Part shown: positions 22,462 through 35,068 of the stretch, in pieces
Layout of the letters: each line of letters starts with the position of its first letter
Position numbering within the stretch: position 1 is the stretch's first letter
Assembly: GCA_019022495.1 (NCBI GenBank)
Contig: JAFEKR010000001.1
Span: forward strand, 2,170,001 to 2,234,000
Direction: 5' to 3'
Source of the DNA: Epichloe hybrida
Taxonomy: Eukaryota > Ascomycota > Sordariomycetes > Hypocreales > Clavicipitaceae
DNA length: 64,000 nucleotides
Program-made: the position numbers and the translations under genes
The notes under the pieces: model-generated
What the model was told of the DNA's origin: nothing
The model's input: the letters and a program-made list of their open reading frames with translations, nothing else
Databases searched by the model: none

Positions 22462-25400
22462 ATGGCGAACAGCAGTCTATCGCCCGCCACCTCCAATCCC
22501 TTTCTAACGCCTGCGGCAACCAGCCGAGCGGCCAGCTTCAGGGATGACCTGGCCACGGCGTTGAGCCCAGATCCCGGTACTGAAGATGATTTCCGCGTGG
22601 AAAAGAACCCATTCGCTTTTTCACCAGGCCAGCTCAACAAGTTGCTCAATCCGAAATCACTGGTTGTCTTTCAGGCCCTCGGTGGACTGCGAGGCATTGC
22701 GAAGGGGTTGCAGACAGACACTGCCGCTGGTCTGAATATAGACGAGACCTCGGTACCGCAGACGGTCTCCTTTGACCAAGCGGTCCACTCGTCATCCCTG
22801 GACATTGCTTACGATAAGCACGTCACTCTGAACAGTGACACATCCTCGGAGTCTTTTGCTGACCGTACACGCGTGTACAAACGCAATGTCCTCCCGGCCA
22901 AGGAGCCCATTCCTCTCTGGAAATTCGTGTGGAACGCCTACAATGACAAAATCCTCGTCTTGTTGACCGTTGCGGCTGTTGTTTCCCTCGCTCTAGGTCT
23001 TTACGAGATCTTTGCCGTGAAGAAGGAACCCGGCGCTCCTCCACCAGTCGACTGGGTCGAGGGTGTTGCCATTTGCGTTGCCATTATTGTTGTGACGGCT
23101 GTTGGATCTCTCAATGACTGGCAAAAGGAAAGGGCTTTTGTCAAGCTGAATGCCAAAAAGCAAGATCGTGAGATTAAAGCCGTTCGTTCCGGAAAGTCCT
23201 TGATGATCAACGTTCATAATATCCTCGTCGGTGATGTCTTGCACCTGGAGCCTGGTGACTTGGTCCCCGTCGACGGCATCTTCATCCAAGGCCATGATGT
23301 CAAGTGCGACGAGTCCTCGGCCACTGGTGAGTCTGATGCTTTGAAGAAGACAGGAGGCGACCAGGTCATGAGAGCTCTCGAGGCTGGACACGGTACCAAG
23401 GACTTGGACCCATTCATCATCTCTGGAGCCAAGGTCCTCGAAGGTTTGCTATTCCTCTCAAGACACTCCCAACACACGTGTACAGTCTTTCTTACCAAGG
23501 TTTTTGATACTGACACATGTTCTTCAGGCATGGGAACCTTTGTTTGCACCTCCGTCGGTGTGCACAGCTCTTTTGGCAAGATCATGATGTCTGTCCGCAC
23601 TGAAGTCGAAGACACCCCTCTCCAGAAGAAGCTCGAGGGTCTTACCCTTGCCATTGCCAAGCTCGGCAGCATGGCGGCCGCCTCATTGTTCTTTGTTCTC
23701 TTAATCCGGTTTGTTGCAGGTCTAGCTGGAGACCGACACACCTCTGCCGAAAAGGCTTCCGCGTTCATGGACATTCTCATTGTCGCCATCACCATTGTTG
23801 TTGTAGCTGTGCCTGAAGGTCTTCCGCTCGCCGTAACCCTCGCTCTGGCATTCGCTACGACGAGACTCCTCAAGGAGAACAACCTCGTTCGTATGCTACG
23901 TGCTTGTGAGACCATGGGAAATGCTACAGCTATTTGCTCTGACAAGACGGGCACTCTGGTACGTCACTCCTCCTCCTCCTCCTACATTCCGTCATGCCAC
24001 CGTAAATGTCCACTCACCAACATGATGCTTCGTTTGTTCGTACTAGACAACGAACAAAATGACAGTCGTTGCCGGCACATTCGGAAGCACCCTCTTCTCC
24101 AAGTCAGAGTCCGAACCCATCTCTCAGTGGGCCACTGCCTTGCCCTCCGATACCAAGCACTTGATCACCCAAGCCGTTGCCATCAACTCCACTGCCTTTG
24201 AGGGCGAGCAAGACGGCCAGGCGACTTTCATCGGCTCCAAAACCGAAACTGCCCTGCTCCAATTTTCCAAAGACAATCTCGGCTTACAATCTCTTGCGGA
24301 GACGCGTGCCAACGAGACAGTTGTGCAAATGTTCCCCTTTGACTCTGGCAAGAAGTGTATGGGCTCCGTTACCCGTAACAGCTCCGGAGGGTACAGATTT
24401 CATGTCAAAGGTGCTTCGGAGATTCTCCTCGGCTACTGCGCTACCATGGCCGATCCGCACACCTTGCAGCAGGATGCACTCACGTCTGGGTTGAAACAGA
24501 ACATGATGGCCACGATTGAAAGGTATGCTGGCAACTCCCTCCGCACAATTGGTCTCATTTACAAGGACTTCCAGTCATGGCCGCCTACTTATGCTGAAGT
24601 CACTGATGATGGTCATGTTACTTTTGCTTCTCTGCTCCAAGACCTCGTCCTCCTCGGTGTCGTGGGTATCCAAGACCCAGTTCGCCCAGGTGTGCCCGAA
24701 GCTGTGCGTAGGTCCCAGCAGGCCGGCGTCGTGGTCCGCATGGTCACAGGTGACAATATCGTCACGGCACGAGCCATCGCCACCGAATGCGGCATCTACA
24801 CTGACGGCGGTGTCATCATGGAAGGCCCTGCGTTCCGCAAGCTCACAGACGCTGGCATGAAGTCCATCTTGCCCAAATTACAAGTTCTGGCCCGTTCTTC
24901 CCCCGAAGACAAGAGGATTCTCGTCACCAAACTCAAGGAATTGGGCGAGACCGTCGCTGTGACTGGCGATGGCACCAATGATGCGCCTGCACTCAAAGCA
25001 GCAGATGTCGGGTTCTCAATGGGCATTTCGGGCACTGAAGTCGCCAAGGAGGCGTCTTCAATCGTTCTTATGGATGACAACTTCACCTCTATTGTCACCG
25101 CATTGAAATGGGGTCGTGCCGTGAACGACGCTGTTCAAAAGTTCCTGCAGTTCCAGATTACCGTCAACATCACCGCTGTGCTCCTCGCCTTTGTCACTGC
25201 CGTCTACGACGAAAACATGAAATCTGTCCTTAAGGCCGTGCAGCTTCTCTGGGTGAACCTCATCATGGACACCTTTGCCGCCCTTGCCCTTGCCACGGAC
25301 CCCCCTACCGAGAAGATCCTCGATCGCCCTCCTCAGGGCAAGAAGGCACCTTTGATCACCACCAACGTAGGTTTTTTCACCTTTCCCCCATACTCCCCTT

Positions 25401-26143
25401 TGACTCCTTCGATTTCGCAAGTGGTGCGGATCGCCTAAATTCAGCCTCCTTGAAACAATATACTAACGAATCTTCTCCCCCAAAATAAGATGTGGAAAAT
25501 GATCATTGGTCAATGCATCTTCCAGCTTACAGTCACCTTTGTTCTCTATTTCGCCGGCATCTCCATCCTCGGCTACGAGGGCCACGAAGACAAAAGTCAA
25601 GCCAAGCTAGAGCTCGATACTATCATCTTCAACACCTTCGTGTGGATGCAAATCTTCAACGAGTTCAACAGTCGTCGTCTCGACAACAAGTTCAACATTT
25701 TTGAAGGCGTCCACCGCAATCGCTTCTTCATCTCCATCAACCTCCTCATGGTGGGTCTTCAAGTTGCCATCATCTTCGTCGGATCCCGCGCCTTCGCCAT
25801 CAACCCGAAGGGTCTCGACGGCACCCAGTGGGCCGTTTCCGTCATCACTGCCATGATGTGTCTCCCCTGGGCCATTCTCGTGCGTCTTTTCCCCGACGCC
25901 TGGTTCACAAAGATTGCCGGCATCGTCGGCGGCCCCTTTGCCACGGCGTACCGCGCCTTGGCCAGACTCTGGGCTGGTTTCATGCGCTTATTCAAGCGAA
26001 ACAAGAAGAATGAGGACGAGGACGAGCAGGTCTACCAGGTGGATGGGCCAAAGGGTACGGTGGACTCATTAATCAATGCCCCGGCCATTGTGGTGAATGA
26101 CGTCCTGTCCGTCCAGAGTACGGATATCGAAAAGGGCCGATAG
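22462..26143 (+). CDS. PMC1: Vacuolar-type P-type calcium ATPase
   Basis: Pumps cytosolic Ca2+ into the vacuole at the cost of ATP. 1128 residues from four exons: 22462-23443, 23528-23958, 24047-25366 and 25490-26143 (3387 nt, in frame). Membrane segments M1 and M2 lie at about 163-185 and 198-218. The actuator loop TGES is at 288-291 and the M4 Ca2+-site motif PEGL at 423-426. The phosphorylated Asp is D466 in CSDKTGTL, the hinge is TGDGTND at 777-783, and the M6 WVNLIMD motif follows, so the pump looks fully active. Intron 1 is 84 nt with no in-frame stop; retained, it would add 28 residues. Intron 2 interrupts the sequence right after DKTGTL and intron 3 splits LITTN from MWKMIIGQ. The N-terminus (NPFLTP) matches fungal PMC1 proteins. 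Confidence 0.95.
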
Positions 26144-27566
26144 GCGTCCTGGCGCTTTATTTATTTATTTTCCTTTAACTTTTACTAAAACAGTCTTATG
26201 ATGGAATACGTAGCTGACGTATTTCTAAATGACATTATTATTTAGCCTTGACGTCGCTTGATCCGTGCGTGATGCGTGAAATGTCGTACATCTGCATCGT
26301 GCTTGGGTAACTTCAAGCGGTGTTTGTGCGCGGGTACTTCGCCTGCTAATTTCGTTTCTAGAAGGCAATTAATTGTGTGTGACTGGCCAGACAGACATCA
26401 ACCCTTTCCGTACTCGTCCTCTTAGAACTTCAGCTAAGGTTCAGCAGTTGGGCTGGTTGGCTCCTCATCAGTCACGGATCACAGAGATGGAGAGCACGCG
26501 CGAGAAAATTGACGGATATCCAACAAGTATAACATCACACTGATAGAAAGTTGTCACCATACTTTATCAGCAAAGGAGAGGGATCGACTGCAAAAAAGCG
26601 TCATTCCTTTTTTTTTACTTGGACTCCTCAGTCCGCTCTGGTTTGTCCTCTGTCCATTCGCGCGAGGCACGAGGCAACCGAGACGTTTGACCTGGGCATC
26701 CTCCAAAAACCCAAAGTCCATGTCTCACTATCCCTGTGCGCGCGTGCAGCTGTCAAAATGAACAAGAGCCTTTTGATGCGCGTGCCGTTCCCTAACCGAA
26801 ATCAATAACCTATGTTTCGAGTGCGGCTCGTCCTGGTTCTCTCTCTCTGTGACTGTGGAACAGAGGAAAGCCTGTCAAAGTGGCCTTCTTTCCTCCAAAT
26901 CTATGTTCATTTGTTCTCACCTCTTCCTTCAAGTCTTCCACCGTTGGGAGACCAAATGAGCAATTCTGACCAGAGAACCGAGTAAATCCACTTTTGTCTA
27001 TATCTGCACGGCGATAACATGACCCTCTATCGTGAAAGCGAAAAATATGCCCCTTGGGGGAGAAAACAGTTCCTCTCCTAGGCAATAAAGAAACATGCAG
27101 AATCGTGATGTTCATGACCGGACCTGCGTTTCTTCTTTTCCAGATCCATTATATATCACCACGTTTCCAGCAGTGCCTTCAGTTCCCCCAAATCTCGGTC
27201 TAAGGGGTATCAAGCGAGGAAGGTGACGAAATCAAAACAAATGCTGTCTATCACATGCTTCGTGAATGCCCCGTGACCGTTGCTGCTGAAAAAGTCCGGT
27301 GAACCGATTAGGCACTCATCCGTCTTCGCAGGTCATGATGTCGCCGTTCGTCCAAAAAAATTGGGGAAAAATGAGAAAAGAAATATAAGTCGAAAAGAAA
27401 AAAAAACAGGGAGAAAATCGAGTTTGTCGATGTGCGTCGAGCAAAATATAACAGTGCAAAGCAGGATCAAGCACATGTGGAATCCACAAGTGCCAGTTGC
27501 GGCCATCGTTTTCGTGACCAAACCCTGACTCTTGGGTCAAGGCAAATCGCCGTGGTTGCGAACAGC
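26144..27566. other. Intergenic between PMC1 and DED1 3' ends
   Basis: Convergent 3' untranslated regions. Only short, low-quality frames; I see no gene. Confidence 0.6.
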
Positions 27567-29691
<2,125 letters not shown>

Positions 29692-31221
29692 GTTGGGATC
29701 TGAGTTTTGGATCGTTGTGTTGTTGGTAACGTGTTGTACGTCAGACGTTGATGCCTCGAATCTCGAAAGGGCGCGAAATCAGCGAAATCGCTCGTAATTT
29801 ACAGCAAAATCACTCCCGCAAAGGACGAAAGAGAGACAGTCTGATGGAACAGGATCTAAATCGGTTATCAAATAGAAAGAAAAGACAAGAACGTGAGCTC
29901 CTGACTTGGACTCTTCCCCAGAAATGATTACACAAGAAGCCGATGCTTGCACGATCCCTCGAAGAACAAGACTTCAAAGGAAAGACCAAGGAAAGACGGA
30001 TGGTCTCTGGAAATGACCTAGATGAGAGAGGATGAGAGAAGGGGAATGGAAGGGGGTTTGTGGATGTAGAGGTTTGAGTTGTAGGAGGGAAGAAAAGAAA
30101 AGGGACAGCGGACGAGTCGGTCGGAGGCAAAAAGGGAAAAAATTACTTGGCGGGTGGCCAGGGAAGGCCAGTTAGTGCCCAATCATGCAGGGCCAAACAT
30201 TTTCTCGGGTTGAATAATTTTTAATTTTTCCTTCCCCCGTTTCCCTTGCCCCATCGGCCAAGCTGTTTGCCAGCGCGGAGGGGAAAGTGGACACCGCCAT
30301 GGATTGGGCAGCCACTGATAGTGCGATGCAGCAGCCCCAGTCCGAGCCAACCAACTGGAGGCTTGAGCCGCCAGCACTGGTGCCATCACTTGGGGGTCAC
30401 CCAGTCCGGCCGCGGCACGGTGGGTTATCTCACGTTATCTCACTGGCGTAGCTCCCTTGTACTCACGGCGGGTCCGCCCACCGAAAAGACTGCACCTGAG
30501 TCACGGGAGGTACTCTTGAGTACTCACACTTCAGCAGCCTCGTTCCAACCCGTGTCAAACCCCTTTATGTATGTAGTCGCTGTTGGTCCCATATTCCTCA
30601 TTTGTTTCATAAAGTAGAATTCGAAATAAACTGGACCATGTTAGAAAACAAATGCTCATATTTGTCACATTACATGTAGCAAATGCGGTTCGTCAAGACC
30701 ATGGCAATGGCAACCCACCCAAACAAGAGTTTTTCTTTCGGCCGGGGCCGAACAAGATGCCAACTATTTTTGGACTCGACGGCGAAACACGTAAGCATAG
30801 CCACGTCACTCACCCTTCACTTGTTCGTACTCTCCGGCTTCCGGCTTGAACAACAAGATGAGGCAGCCCTACATCGGCCCTAGGGATACATCATGGTGCC
30901 AGAAGAGCATGCTAGATAGTAGGTTACCGCAACTTGTGACATTCGGCACTGGGTAATTGCATCACAGCATTAGGCTGACCTTGTTCGAGGTCTTTCGTTG
31001 GCACAATACGCAAGCAGTCTCTTCGCTTCGTCCAGACTCGACTATGCAAAATCTCGTGCAGAGTTCATTCGGCATCACTACGAAGGAGTAGAGTATGTCG
31101 CACTCTCAGTGCGTTCAAGGTATGTATTCGCCGATAGAAGACGCCGTTTCATTGAATAGCCCTTCTTGGCCAATGATCATGTTAATACAGGTCTTGTCAT
31201 ATTCCGCACCCTCCCCGCCAT
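29692..31221. other. Intergenic: DED1 leader/promoter and PRE1 3' side
   Basis: No gene recognised. The first 450 bases, read in the DED1 direction, are pyrimidine-rich, as expected for a leader or promoter of a highly expressed gene. Confidence 0.55.
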
Positions 31222-32121
31222 CTACGCGCACTTTACGATCTTTTCATCGTTGAATTCTATGTCAATGATCCCATCAGCCTTGATCGCCTTGACCACCATG
31301 CCCTTGAAATCGATTGGTAACCGTCGCTTCAACTCATCCGTGCAGAGCGTTAGGAGCTTGATGCCCTGTCCGAGTGTGATATCGGGATGATGGTGCTTAT
31401 CCAGAATAGACAAGCAATAGTACCTGCGCACAGAAATCAGTTCGATGGTGGCACACTAGAAATACACATTGTCCCAGCAGCAGTCAAGCGAGCAGGCAGG
31501 TGCGTCTATACTATACGTACTGCGCATAGCCGTGAGCGGCGTAAGGAACGTCGGCCAGCGAGGCCAAATAATCAAGCCAGTAAAGGTGCGGCTCGCCGGT
31601 GATGGGATCGACTCCTCCCATCAAGAGATTGACATTGTAGGGATGACGCGATCGCAAGCTGGACGCAAGTTCGCCGCGGACAAAGTGTGCCAATCCTGAG
31701 GGAGACAGTTCGGTTTCATTTCGCATCGAATAGAGCTGAGCGTTTCGTTGGATGTACTCGGCGAATTGCACTGCCCCGTATCATGTTAGCCATACATTCG
31801 AGCTTGTCTACGCTCCTCTTCGTGGTCATCCATCTTTTCGAAGCAGTTTGACTCCCTCGGTGGATGGATCGACAAGGGTTTTCCATGCTGCCCGTACCTG
31901 TATCACCAGCCTCTCCTGAGAAAGCCATCAAAGTGTGCTTGTTCAGCGCCCTGGTCTTGTCGTCGGACGCTTTGAGGATCGTAGCACCACGCATCGCTGC
32001 TTTTGAGGCGGCGATGATGGTGAAGTCCTTGCCTGTAATTCCCAACAGAACCTCCCTATGTCAAGCTGTCAGCAACTCAATTCGAATCATCCCAGCTACC
32101 GAAATCATCGGCTACCCACAT
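31222..32121 (-). CDS. PRE1: 20S proteasome subunit beta-4 (PRE1/PSMB2)
   Basis: Non-catalytic beta subunit of the 20S core. 203 residues from four exons: 32120-32121, 31898-32055, 31521-31770 and 31222-31423 (2+158+250+202 = 612 nt, in frame). The protein opens [16 protein letters not shown]. It continues through the conserved [34 protein letters not shown] and [10 protein letters not shown] regions of this subunit, and yeast Pre1 is 198 residues. The start codon itself is split: AT lies in exon 1 and G opens exon 2, with donor GTGGGT and acceptor CATAG. The alternative (ATGTGG with donor GTAGCC and acceptor GGGAG) gives M-W-V in place of M-E-V at equal length but uses much poorer splice sites. 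It is divergent with RRP9. Confidence 0.92.
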
Positions 32122-32459
32122 GGCGTTGACTTGAGAGCGGTCCTGTTGTCGTGTACTGAGGTGGTATGGGAGGTGTGAAATTGGAGGTTGGGACGTAGCT
32201 TAATTGCCTGTTTGCTTGGTTGCGAGCTTGCAGTGAGTGATGCTTCGAGCTCGTTCTGGTATTGTAAGTTAGGCTGTAGCCGCTTTGCGTCAACGAGCTT
32301 GCCTCATCCCTGTCTGTGCCTGCTGCCCACCAACCTTACCTGCACCTGAGATTGTGCCACCATCCACCGCCCAATCATCGGAAGCACTATTCACCGGGAT
32401 AGCCCACTGATTGGTTCCACCCCGGCAGAAAGTGGGGTGCACGGCTCTCCAAGCGTTCC

Positions 32460-32463
<4 letters not shown>

Positions 32464-32493
<30 letters not shown>
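32464..32493 (+). repeat. Poly(dT) tract of 30 in the PRE1-RRP9 divergent promoter
   Basis: Thirty uninterrupted T residues about 90 bp upstream of the RRP9 start and about 340 bp from PRE1. Long dA:dT tracts exclude nucleosomes and are common in divergent fungal promoters. Tract length may be affected by sequencing error. Confidence 0.6.
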
Positions 32494-32499
<6 letters not shown>

Positions 32500-32585
32500 A
32501 AACGAGAAAGTACATAGGCACGCAGCCAGCCTTGGGAGGAAGCCAGAAATACACCACAATACCAAAGGTGAACAAAAAAGCGACC

Positions 32586-34406
32586 ATGTCGTCCTTTTTC
32601 ACCATTCCTGGCGCCCAAAAGAAGCGAAAGCGACCTGCCGCACCAGAAGCACCAAAAAAGAAAATCGCCGGTGCCAAAACCACATCTCACAGCAAGCCCG
32701 CCAAAAGACCTGGTGCCGCTTCCGCCGACGCCGCCTCAAGCAACAGCAGAAAAAGAGCCGAGCGGGACGACTCACTTTCCGGCAGCGACTCGGATGATGA
32801 CGAGAGCTACGGCAGCGCGTCCGAAGCGGGCGACGACGAAAACGTAGACGACCGGCAGAGCTCAGATGACGAGGAAGAGACGGCCGCCGAGAAGAGACTT
32901 CGTCTGGCGGAGCGCTACCTAGAAAATGTCAAGGAGCACGTGGACGAGGCTGGGTTCGACGCCGCCGACATAGACCGCGACCTGATCGCCGAGAGGCTGC
33001 AAGAGGACGTCGCCGAGACCAAGGGCAGGGTGTACCGCCAGCTCTGGAACCAATTGGCTCTGAAGAAGGCCTCGCAGACCTTTTTCCGCACAAACACCAA
33101 CTCCGTCACCTCGATTGCTTCCTTCCCGCCGTTCGTATACACGGCCACCAAAGACCTCACGCTACACAAGTGGCGGACGCAGGACCTGCCACAGCACCAG
33201 TTCCCGCAGACGACGAGGAGGAAACCTAAGAAGCCTGATGCTCCGGCCAGAAAGAGACCGGAGCTACTGGCATGGGTCAGGGGGAACAAGAGCAAGAGCA
33301 AAGACCGAAACTACAAACGGCATACGGGCCAGATTCTGGCCGTGGCCGCCTCCCCAGATGGCAAGTACGTCGTCACGGGCGGCGAGGACCGCAAAATAAT
33401 CGTCTACGACGCCGACACACTGCAGCCCGTCAAAGTCCTCACGCACCACCGCGATGCCGTCACGGCACTGGTGTTCCAGCGCGGCACAAGCCAGCTATAC
33501 TCGGCGTCGAGAGACCGAACCGTCAAAGTATGGAGCCTAGAGACACTAGCCTACATCGAGACCCTCTTCGGCCACCAAGACCACGTCGTCGACATTGACG
33601 CCCTGGCGCAAGAGCGCTGCGTCAGCGTCGGCGCGCGGGACAGGACCGCCCGCCTGTGGAAGGTCATGGAGGAAACACAGCTCGTCTTCCGCGGCGGCGG
33701 CGCCGACAAGAAGAACAACCCTCCTGGCGTCGACCCGCGCTCGCTCCTCCACGAAGGCAGCATGGACCGCATCGCCATGATCGACGACGACCTGTTCGTC
33801 ACGGGCAGCGACAACGGCGCCATCTCCCTCTGGAGCCTGACCAAGAAGAAACCCGTCTACATCCAGCCCCTCGCCCACGGCCTCGACCCAGCCCTCGACC
33901 CGCTGTCCGCCTCGGCAGAAGTCCACCCCGTCCCCGAAAAGGTCGTTCCAGCACCCACCCCCCGCTGGATCACAGCCCTCAAAACCCTCCCCTACTCGGA
34001 CATCATTCTCAGCGGCAGCTGGGACGGCCACGTCCGCGTCTGGAAACTCACCGAAGACAAGAAGAAGATTGAACAAATCGGCGTACTAGGCGACCTCCCC
34101 GATGACTACGACAACAACTCGGTCCAAGACGTCCCCAACCCCCACGGCACAGCTGATTCGCACCGCCCCATACCAGGAATCATCAACGACATCACCGTCT
34201 TTGAGCGCGGAGATCGCGGCAAAGACGGGCTGTGTGTCGTTGCTGCCGTCGCGCAAGAACACCGCTTCGGTCGCTGGAAAGTCTGCAAGGGCGGCGGCGT
34301 TCGAAACGGCGGCGTCATCTTCGAGGTGCCCCGGCTGCCACAGCAAGTTAATGGCGACGCCGAGGACGCCTCACCGCCAGAAGCAGACGGGGGAGATGAC
34401 TCATAG
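32586..34406 (+). CDS. RRP9: U3 snoRNP WD40 protein Rrp9 (U3-55K)
   Basis: Nucleolar WD40 protein that binds the U3 snoRNA B/C motif and is needed for early 18S pre-rRNA processing. 606 residues, single exon. The basic N-terminus (SSFFTIPGAQKKRKRP, then KK/RK clusters) is a likely nuclear/nucleolar signal. An acidic Ser/Asp/Glu-rich stretch follows (about 60-110), then a helical segment with AEKRLRLAERYLENVK. The WD40 propeller (about 170-580) has blades such as GKYVVTGGEDRKIIVYDAD, LYSASRDRTVKVWSLE, ITALKTLPYSD and ILSGSWDGHVRVWKL. The ATG at 32586 is chosen because it begins the conserved N-terminus; the frame also has an ATG at 32532, which would add 18 residues. Divergent with PRE1 and convergent with ULP2. 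Confidence 0.93.
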   Translation: MSSFFTIPGAQKKRKRPAAPEAPKKKIAGAKTTSHSKPAKRPGAASADAASSNSRKRAERDDSLSGSDSDDDESYGSASEAGDDENVDDRQSSDDEEETAAEKRLRLAERYLENVKEHVDEAGFDAADIDRDLIAERLQEDVAETKGRVYRQLWNQLALKKASQTFFRTNTNSVTSIASFPPFVYTATKDLTLHKWRTQDLPQHQFPQTTRRKPKKPDAPARKRPELLAWVRGNKSKSKDRNYKRHTGQILAVAASPDGKYVVTGGEDRKIIVYDADTLQPVKVLTHHRDAVTALVFQRGTSQLYSASRDRTVKVWSLETLAYIETLFGHQDHVVDIDALAQERCVSVGARDRTARLWKVMEETQLVFRGGGADKKNNPPGVDPRSLLHEGSMDRIAMIDDDLFVTGSDNGAISLWSLTKKKPVYIQPLAHGLDPALDPLSASAEVHPVPEKVVPAPTPRWITALKTLPYSDIILSGSWDGHVRVWKLTEDKKKIEQIGVLGDLPDDYDNNSVQDVPNPHGTADSHRPIPGIINDITVFERGDRGKDGLCVVAAVAQEHRFGRWKVCKGGGVRNGGVIFEVPRLPQQVNGDAEDASPPEADGGDDS

Positions 34407-35068
34407 CGCAGACAGACAGAGAGCATACTATGTATATAGAACAAAACAGAAAACTTCATAGTTGAGGCGTCTTGGCACCATTTCATGTGTCTTCATTTCT
34501 TCATGTTTGAAAGAGAGAGAAGAAAAAAAGCAATGGGTTTCATTAGGCAGGGAGGTTTATCAGTCATGCATCAATCGACTTACGTACGTACGCATGAAGG
34601 GAGTGCTAGATCTGAGCGTCTACTGAGGAAAGAATCTGCGTTGATGTGCCGAGTGGTGGTGATTATGATAATTTGCTCTGCTGCATGTGCGTCCGTTCTT
34701 GAATATGCCAAACAAACCCCCTCGTCCGATGTTCTGGGAACGAACGCAAATGGTGCTGAGGAGACTCTAGCCCTCGAAACCAATAGCGTTATAAATCATC
34801 TATGGAACAGGACACCATTGCGAATGCTGCACCCAACGCTCTATGTACTTGCAATCTCACAATCATCAACAGAGGGCAGTTTTTCATCCCAAATGCCGAT
34901 CCCAACGCTATGCAGAAATGCCTCCAACAGGCGTACTTTCCTCAAAGACGCACCAATACCAAGAGGGGGAATTCCCAGACTCCTTCGCAGCGACGTAAAG
35001 GAAGGAGAAGGTCAATCGATACCCCCCGGTCAATCCTCTGGTAGTCGACTTCATATAAATGATATACC
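34407..35068. other. Intergenic between convergent RRP9 and ULP2
   Basis: 3' untranslated regions. A 217-codon open frame on the plus strand (34485-35138) runs into ULP2 antisense and has no family features. Confidence 0.55.

Noticed and set aside
23214..23954. 246-codon minus-strand frame opposite PMC1
   Set aside because: Antisense shadow of the conserved ATPase exon 2 and flanks.
32330..32380. Rpn4-type PACE element before PRE1 (tgtgccacc)
   Set aside because: One mismatch to the yeast site, and use of this element in filamentous fungi is not established.
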